Assembly (NCBI GenBank): GCA_035527155.1
Contig: DATLBB010000079.1
Span: 1 to 9,402, forward strand
From: CS2-K091 sp035527155
GTDB lineage: Bacteria; Planctomycetota; Phycisphaerae; Sedimentisphaerales; Anaerobacaceae
Direction of reading: 5' to 3'
DNA length: 9,402 nucleotides
Shown: positions 5,331 through 9,402 of the stretch, piece by piece
How the letters are laid out: the number at the start of each line of letters is the position of its first letter
Position numbering within the stretch: the first letter of the stretch is position 1
The notes under the pieces: model-generated
Database searches by the model: none
What the model was told of the DNA's origin: nothing
The model's input: only the letters and a program-made list of their open reading frames with translations
Position numbers and translations under genes: made by a program

Positions 5331-6722
5331 TTAAAATCGGCCATCCCTTGGATTCAAATGGCCAAACTGATTGTAGACGACATCCTCGAACATCCGCATA
5401 CGGGAGGCGATGAATTCTTCGTGTAGTTTGTCGAGCTGCTCTTGCGGATAAGCAATACCTTCTGGATGCGCGGCCGTATAGTGCCGAAGATCTTTATCAA
5501 CGTAATGTATCGTGCCTTCTGTGTCAGTGAAATCACCGAAATACCACCAGCTCAGTCCCACCCACGGACCGGCTTTGAGGTTGTCATAATAAGCATCCAT
5601 AGTTTCTATCGGCGTTGTGTAGGTTACGCCTTTGATTTGGGCTGAAACGCCGATGAAGAACATCATAGCGTTCTGTGCGTTTGCCAGGTCGATGGCTCCC
5701 AGCATTGCGTGTGTTTCGTTTTGGCTTTCGGGCGAGGGTTTCTTGCTGGCTTCCATCTTCAGGCCGTCCACGTAGTATTTGGTGAAGTAGCGGTGCCAGT
5801 GATTGACGACACGCTGGACCTGCCCCCGTGTAATGCCGGGGCCGTACGGGTCGAACGGGGCCCACTTCAGACCCCACCACTGATACACGTCGGTGCCGAT
5901 GAATTCAGCGTTGGAGGGAATTTTGCGGTGCTTATGAATGCCAAGGTCTTTTTGTGTGGCCGCGTAACATCCGTTCCAGTAGCCAATCATATTGTACCAG
6001 GCCTTGATATGAGCAAACGGTTTTTTGCCGTCCATAACGCGATACTTGACGGTGTCGTAAAATTTTTTGTGAATCAGCTCCAGGCCCTCGGTTCCGAAAG
6101 CGCCCAAACCTTCATCGCCGAGCTTTATCATAAGAATGTTATTGATGAGCTGCCGGCCGGTGGCGCGGTCGCCTTCAGGACTGGTAAGCACCTTGTTTCT
6201 TTTGGCCCATAGTGTTTCAAGTAAATCCACCGCCTGCGAATACGGGTCAGGCTCACCGGGTGACCAGTAAACCCGCAAAATTATTAGTTGGCGGTTTTTG
6301 AAACAGCGAATCATCAAATTTATGATTTCGTCGCGATATGAACGACGACGCGGATAGAGCATAACAGCGGTTGACCAGCGACTTACCATATCAATACGGC
6401 GAATATTCTCCTGGTGATAGGTCCGCAGCGGCGTACCGTCCCGGTGTTTCTGGAGCCCGTACTCGCAAAGATAGGGTAAAATGCCGCACGCTTGGCGCCT
6501 CGTCCATCGTTTATTGGGCACATAAGAATAGCTGACCACATCACCTTGCACGTAACCCGGCCGAAGGGCAGAACGGTCTTGAGCTGAATCCGGGCGACCG
6601 GGACCACTTTCGTCAGCTGTGACCGAAGTGGCCTGCCAGAGAATTCCAACAAGAACCAATATTGTTACTATGGCCTGTAATGGTTGAGCGATAGTTGAAA
6701 AAAAACGGCGTCTTTCATCCAT
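5331..6722 (-). CDS. Exported protein of unknown function, glycosidase-like in appearance
   Basis: I do not recognise the family. The 463-aa product starts with a signal-like segment: charged DERRR at 2-6, a hydrophobic core at about 18-29, and a plausible cleavage site after VTA near 34-36. The RRRFF at 4-8 loosely fits a Tat motif. The mature part is rich in Trp, Tyr and His, with FIGTDVYQWWG at 274-284, YVDGLKMEAS at 317-326, a repeated acidic/aromatic pattern and LSWWYFGDFTD at 390-400. These resemble strand ends of TIM-barrel glycoside hydrolases, but I cannot name catalytic residues. An in-frame ATG at 6935 would add 71 residues. I rejected it because that extension runs through a terminator hairpin and a dispersed repeat and would bury the signal peptide. 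The ribosome-binding site at 6722 is weak. Confidence 0.75.
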   Translation of the reverse strand: MDERRRFFSTIAQPLQAIVTILVLVGILWQATSVTADESGPGRPDSAQDRSALRPGYVQGDVVSYSYVPNKRWTRRQACGILPYLCEYGLQKHRDGTPLRTYHQENIRRIDMVSRWSTAVMLYPRRRSYRDEIINLMIRCFKNRQLIILRVYWSPGEPDPYSQAVDLLETLWAKRNKVLTSPEGDRATGRQLINNILMIKLGDEGLGAFGTEGLELIHKKFYDTVKYRVMDGKKPFAHIKAWYNMIGYWNGCYAATQKDLGIHKHRKIPSNAEFIGTDVYQWWGLKWAPFDPYGPGITRGQVQRVVNHWHRYFTKYYVDGLKMEASKKPSPESQNETHAMLGAIDLANAQNAMMFFIGVSAQIKGVTYTTPIETMDAYYDNLKAGPWVGLSWWYFGDFTDTEGTIHYVDKDLRHYTAAHPEGIAYPQEQLDKLHEEFIASRMRMFEDVVYNQFGHLNPRDGRF

Positions 6723-6777
6723 CAGAATGTCCCACTTATGAAAGCAAAAAATCGAACAAATGGCCTTGAAAACACCC

Positions 6778-6786
6778 ATTTTAGCA
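6778..6786 (-). promoter_or_regulatory. Possible extended -10 promoter of the exported-protein gene
   Basis: On the minus strand TGCTAAAAT fits the extended -10 pattern TGnTATAAT with one mismatch, about 56 bases before the ATG at 6722. No good -35 box is seen. The same pattern appears divergently at 6913-6921. Confidence 0.3.
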
Positions 6787-6874
6787 CATTTTCTGTCCGT
6801 TGCGATGTGTTTTTTGATGAAAATCCTGGTAAAGTTCCAGCTTAACGGCCTCGATACTTCTCGGCGGTAAACAG

Positions 6875-6902
6875 AACAGCGGAAAAAAACGCTGTTTTTT
6901 TT
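6875..6902 (+). terminator. Intrinsic terminator upstream of the sigma gene
   Basis: AACAGCG (6875-6881) pairs with CGCTGTT (6890-6896) around an A-rich 8-base loop and is followed by an eight-T run (6895-6902). G-U and A-U pairs can extend the stem to 9 bp. It is a textbook plus-strand terminator, yet no plus-strand gene lies to its left within 1.5 kb. It may end an antisense or small RNA, or shield the sigma promoter just downstream. Confidence 0.7.
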
Positions 6903-6912
6903 GTGTTCAATT

Positions 6913-6921
6913 TGGTAAAAT
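6913..6921 (+). promoter_or_regulatory. Possible extended -10 promoter of the sigma gene
   Basis: TGGTAAAAT fits TGnTATAAT with one mismatch. It lies 11 bp after the terminator T-run and about 70 bases before the preferred ATG at 6993. No convincing -35 box is present, which is tolerated in extended -10 promoters. Confidence 0.35.
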
Positions 6922-6922
6922 A

Positions 6923-6945
6923 GACACTTGGTCATATTGGGAAAA
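6923..6945. repeat. Dispersed element, copy B
   Basis: GACACTTGGTCA (6923-6934), followed by TATTGGGAAAA, repeats the element at 343-364. It runs into the ATG at 6945, which argues that the translation start further on (6993) is the real one. Confidence 0.6.
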
Positions 6946-6992
6946 TGGGATGCTTGATGCTCCCTACCAGAATCGAGAATCGAGTTTCGATT

Positions 6993-8687
6993 ATGCGATG
7001 GATAAAAAATGAAAACTTGGCGCAGTTGCTGGCCCAGCTTCGATTTGCCTCACAACAGCAGTGCCTAAACCAGCTCGAAGGTGCCGAAAAGCTACTTGCA
7101 CTTATCGACACCGACACGGAGTATCCCTTCGACTTTGTCTGTTTTCGCATCACCGGTTTTCACCCGAAAGACCCCCCAGAGGGGCAGCCGATAAAGGGTG
7201 ACGAGCTCGCCGACGATTTGCATATTTTCATTTCCAGGCTGAGCGGCCGGCTTGCCCGCCCGGTCACTGAGCAAAACGAAAAAGTTTATAGCATTGAAGA
7301 GCTCGCAGCCGCCTTCGCCGTCTCTACAAAAACAATTCATCGCTGGCGACAAAGAGGCCTGCCTGCAAGAAAGTTCATTTTTGAGGGCCGGAAAAAGAGT
7401 CTCGGCTTTCTGCAATCTGCCGTCGATAGATTCATACAGGCAAATCCGGACCTTATTGCCAGAGCAAAAACCTTTAACAGGCTGACAAAAAGCCAGAAGC
7501 AGCTTGTTATAAAACAAGCCGCGGCGCTTGCAGCAAACACCAGAATGTCTCGTCACAAGGTCATATATCAGATAGCGGCTAAAATCGGCAGAGCACACGA
7601 AACCATCAGATACACAATCGCCAACTACGAAAAGGCCCATCCCGACAAACCCATTTTCAAAAGGCCGGCCGGCGTAGTCAACTCGACACAGGCCGGCGAG
7701 CTCTATAAGCTCTTCAAACAGGGAGCGAGTGTCAGGGAATTGATGAGACGCTTCAATCGCAGTAGAAGCTCGATATACCGGATTATAAATCAGCGAAGAG
7801 CAAAGGCGCTTCTCGCCAAAAAAATCGAATTCATCCCCAGTGACGAATTCCTCGAGGAAGACGCTAAGCGCAAGATTCTCGCAAGGCCGCTTGATGTTGA
7901 AAAGCCCGCTTCCGCCGGAAGCTTTGAGCCGTTCGAATTGCTCGGCGAGCACCTCCTGCCGGAGTATTTGCAGACGCTAAAAGATACTCCTGTGCTTAAT
8001 AGAGAACGCGAACGCGAGCTTTTCCGCAGATACAATTACTTAAAATATTTAGCTTGCACAAGCAGGGCTGGTATGAAACCTGCCCGGGTATCGAGCAAAC
8101 GCCTGAAAGAGATTGAAGACTATTTTGCTGAGGCGGAAGCAATAAGAAAAATGATTGTGGAAGCAAACCTCCGCCTTGTCGTCAGCATCGCAGGCAGGCA
8201 CCTCGCGGGTGGAGCGAGTTTCCTCGACCTGGTAAGCAAGGGCAATTTTGCATTGATTAAGGCGGTCGAGGAATTCGATTACACAACCGGCTTTCGGTTC
8301 AGCAAGCGTGCCTCATTGAACATCGCAAAAGAGTATGCAAAGGTGTCCGGCAAGAGTACACAACTCAGCCGGACAAGAGCAGCGCGACTTTCCAATATCC
8401 AGCGGGATTTAAGAGATGCCGCCGCCGCAGACCTCGCTGCTGTCGAACGAGCACATCGAAGTCTGGCCCAGGTCATCAAGAATGAGCTTAACGAACGCGA
8501 ACAGTATATAATTCTAAATCATTTTGGCCTGACAGGCCCGCCCATAAAAAAGAAGACAAAGACCTTGAAGCAAATCGGTGAAGAGCTCAGCCTGACTAAG
8601 GAAAGGGTCCGGCAAATCGAGCTGCTCGCCCTGCAAAAGCTCAGACAATCACTCAGCAGCGAAGAATTCGAACTGCTCACCCGCTGA
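6993..8687 (+). CDS. Sigma-70-like protein with three N-terminal HTH segments
   Basis: The 564-aa product would direct RNA polymerase to a promoter set. Seen in order: an unrecognised N-terminal domain (1-95); a MerR/excisionase-like HTH (99-130, YSIEELAAAFAVSTKTIHRW); a second HTH-like segment (184-213); a third, resolvase-like one (231-268); sigma region 1.2-like (323-353); region 2 (381-452, with NLRLVVSIAGRHL and SFLDLVSKGNFALIKAVEEFD); and region 4 (493-552, TLKQIGEELSLTKERVRQIE). Region 3 is short and unrecognisable. Region 2.3, written FSTYATWWIRQ in E. coli RpoD, reads FSKRASLNIAK here, so the melting aromatics are gone. The start at 6993 is preferred because the alternatives at 6945 and 6957 overlap a dispersed repeat; none has a strong ribosome-binding site. 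The stop codon lies at the first bases of a 98-bp repeat unit. It could also be a group-specific regulator built on a sigma scaffold. Confidence 0.85.
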   Translation: MRWIKNENLAQLLAQLRFASQQQCLNQLEGAEKLLALIDTDTEYPFDFVCFRITGFHPKDPPEGQPIKGDELADDLHIFISRLSGRLARPVTEQNEKVYSIEELAAAFAVSTKTIHRWRQRGLPARKFIFEGRKKSLGFLQSAVDRFIQANPDLIARAKTFNRLTKSQKQLVIKQAAALAANTRMSRHKVIYQIAAKIGRAHETIRYTIANYEKAHPDKPIFKRPAGVVNSTQAGELYKLFKQGASVRELMRRFNRSRSSIYRIINQRRAKALLAKKIEFIPSDEFLEEDAKRKILARPLDVEKPASAGSFEPFELLGEHLLPEYLQTLKDTPVLNRERERELFRRYNYLKYLACTSRAGMKPARVSSKRLKEIEDYFAEAEAIRKMIVEANLRLVVSIAGRHLAGGASFLDLVSKGNFALIKAVEEFDYTTGFRFSKRASLNIAKEYAKVSGKSTQLSRTRAARLSNIQRDLRDAAAADLAAVERAHRSLAQVIKNELNEREQYIILNHFGLTGPPIKKKTKTLKQIGEELSLTKERVRQIELLALQKLRQSLSSEEFELLTR

Positions 8688-8987
8688 CATTCAACGTCCG
8701 GCATAAAGCATCATCAAAATCACCTCAATCGCCTCGTAAACGGCTGCGACAGCCAGAACGATTATCAGAAGTAAATTGCTGCTGACATTCAACGTCCGAC
8801 ATAAAACATCATCAAAATCAATTCTATCGCCTCGTAAACGGCTGCGACAGCCAGAACAATTATCAGAAGTAAATTGCTGCTGACATTCAACGTCCGGCCC
8901 AAAGCATCATCAAAATCACCTCAATCGCCTCGTAAACCGCAGCGACAGCCAGAACGATTATAACCAGCAAATTGCCCCTGACATTCA
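8685..8987. repeat. 98-bp tandem repeat, three units, from the 3' end of the membrane-protein gene
   Basis: Units begin with TGACATTCA at 8685, 8783 and 8881, exactly 98 bp apart, and the same 9-mer appears again at 8979. By my count units 1 and 2 match at 92 of 98 positions and units 1 and 3 at 88 of 98. Unit 3 is the real end of the SpoIIM-like gene. Units 1 and 2 are duplicated copies filling the gap to the sigma gene, whose TGA stop is the first three bases of unit 1. Short direct repeats at both ends of the unit are what slipped-strand or unequal recombination would use. Confidence 0.9.
8691..8886 (-). pseudogene. Two detached copies of the membrane protein's C-terminal helix
   Basis: Units 1 and 2 of the tandem repeat still encode, on the minus strand, about 32 residues like the gene's own C-terminus, with core IIVLAVAAVYEAIE and the terminal GR followed by TGA in both. 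Copy differences are synonymous or conservative. Each open frame could start at a TTG overlapping the preceding stop (8888-8890 and 8790-8792), giving 33-residue single-helix peptides. There is no ribosome-binding site, so I take them as duplication remnants; translation is not excluded. Confidence 0.5.
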
Positions 8988-9402
8988 TCAGCAGCGCTCT
9001 GCCATATCGAGTCCCTGCACTCGGCCCTTCAGCCTTGCGGAAAAGATAAACCAGAACCAGCACGCCAAAAAACGCCGCGATAACATAAGCGTGCCCTTCG
9101 AGCAGCAGCGTCAAACTGTGTGGAACCATCATCGCTGACAATGTACTAAAACTCGGTGCTAATATAAGTCCCCATAGCGAAGCCCTGAGACCGGCAATCA
9201 AAGCGCCCGAACCCGGAATGATTATCGACGGAAGCGTTATGCACAACAGAGACCCAAACGGAAAATTAATCGCAAATGTCGTCACCGCCGCACGCAACAT
9301 ATTCTTGCTCGCATACGCCTCGCCCGCTATGCCCAGAATGCCCGAACCTTCCGTCAACTGGGATGACACACCTACTAAAAAGCAGCTCTGAAGCTCCGGC
9401 AC
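8887..9402 (-). CDS. SpoIIM/DUF95-like integral membrane protein, 5' end outside the window
   Basis: The visible 171 residues are the C-terminal part of a polytopic membrane protein; the reading frame is still open at the right edge and the GTG there need not be the start. About four hydrophobic segments are seen, including FPFGSLLCITLPSIIIPGSG, a segment with GLRASLWGLILAP, YVIAAFFGVLVLVYLF, and the last one with AVAAVYEAIEVILM. The order 'loop, PHS near a helix start, acidic residue, helix, long polar loop, final helix with E' resembles the SpoIIM/DUF95 family. These are membrane proteins found well beyond sporulating bacteria and of unclear biochemical role. Convergent with the sigma gene. 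Its 3' end has been tandemly duplicated. The family call is moderate; an unrelated small permease remains possible. Confidence 0.6.
   Translation of the reverse strand: MPELQSCFLVGVSSQLTEGSGILGIAGEAYASKNMLRAAVTTFAINFPFGSLLCITLPSIIIPGSGALIAGLRASLWGLILAPSFSTLSAMMVPHSLTLLLEGHAYVIAAFFGVLVLVYLFRKAEGPSAGTRYGRALLMNVRGNLLVIIVLAVAAVYEAIEVILMMLWAGR

Noticed and set aside
5321..5363. Short inverted repeats GCCGA/TCGGC and GGCCAT/ATGGCC at the convergent gene ends
   Set aside because: Stems of 5-6 bp with long loops and no T-tract on either strand, and the second lies inside a coding region; too weak to call a terminator.
6723..6935. 71-residue N-terminal extension of the exported protein
   Set aside because: It would overlap a terminator hairpin, a dispersed repeat and a candidate promoter, and would place the signal peptide internally.
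7092..7952. 286-codon minus-strand open frame
   Set aside because: Antisense to the HTH part of the sigma-like gene, with no recognisable domain.

Overview
The window looks like a chromosomal segment of a Planctomycetota bacterium, most likely of the Phycisphaerae. This rests on three things seen here: intergenic DNA of the KQSQF/NKANF-coding type that I recall from mis-annotated ORFs in Phycisphaerae genomes, a long sigma-70-like protein with several extra helix-turn-helix segments, and scattered short AT-rich 'tacgaaat'-type intergenic words. The taxonomic call is inference from memory; there is no rRNA or marker gene in the window.

Layout. Positions 1-479 hold no convincing gene; they are a patchwork of degenerate short tandem repeats, ending in a block of nine CCAA-centred units spaced 10 or 11 bp apart (mean 10.5 bp). 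Positions 480-4338 are a two-gene minus-strand operon for electron transfer. The first gene, etfBA, is a single-polypeptide fusion of the ETF beta and alpha subunits. The second is an ETF-quinone oxidoreductase whose ferredoxin tail has eight cysteines instead of the usual four. Together they would collect electrons from soluble flavin dehydrogenases and pass them to the quinone pool. Divergent from the operon, across a 338-bp spacer with three consecutive inverted repeats, is a plus-strand corrinoid (methyl-carrier) protein gene at 4677-5303. No methyltransferase partner or reactivase is in the window.

Positions 5331-6722 (minus) encode an exported protein of unknown function with a glycosidase-like look. 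A 270-bp divergent spacer follows, with a good plus-strand intrinsic terminator, two candidate extended -10 promoters and a second copy of a short element also found at the left end. Positions 6993-8687 (plus) encode a sigma-70-like protein with three N-terminal HTH segments, a conserved -35-reading region 4.2, and loss of the aromatic residues normally used for promoter melting. Convergent with it, and running off the right edge, is a SpoIIM/DUF95-like membrane protein gene. Its last 98 bp have been tandemly duplicated twice, the outermost copy abutting the sigma gene stop codon.

Functionally, the ETF module and the corrinoid protein are respiratory and one-carbon metabolism parts; the sigma factor, exported protein and membrane protein have no evident link to them. 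I see no CRISPR array, insertion sequence, tRNA, rRNA or defence system. The oddities are the ETF fusion, the extra cysteines, the atypical sigma factor, the hairpin-rich spacer and the coding-preserving tandem duplication.
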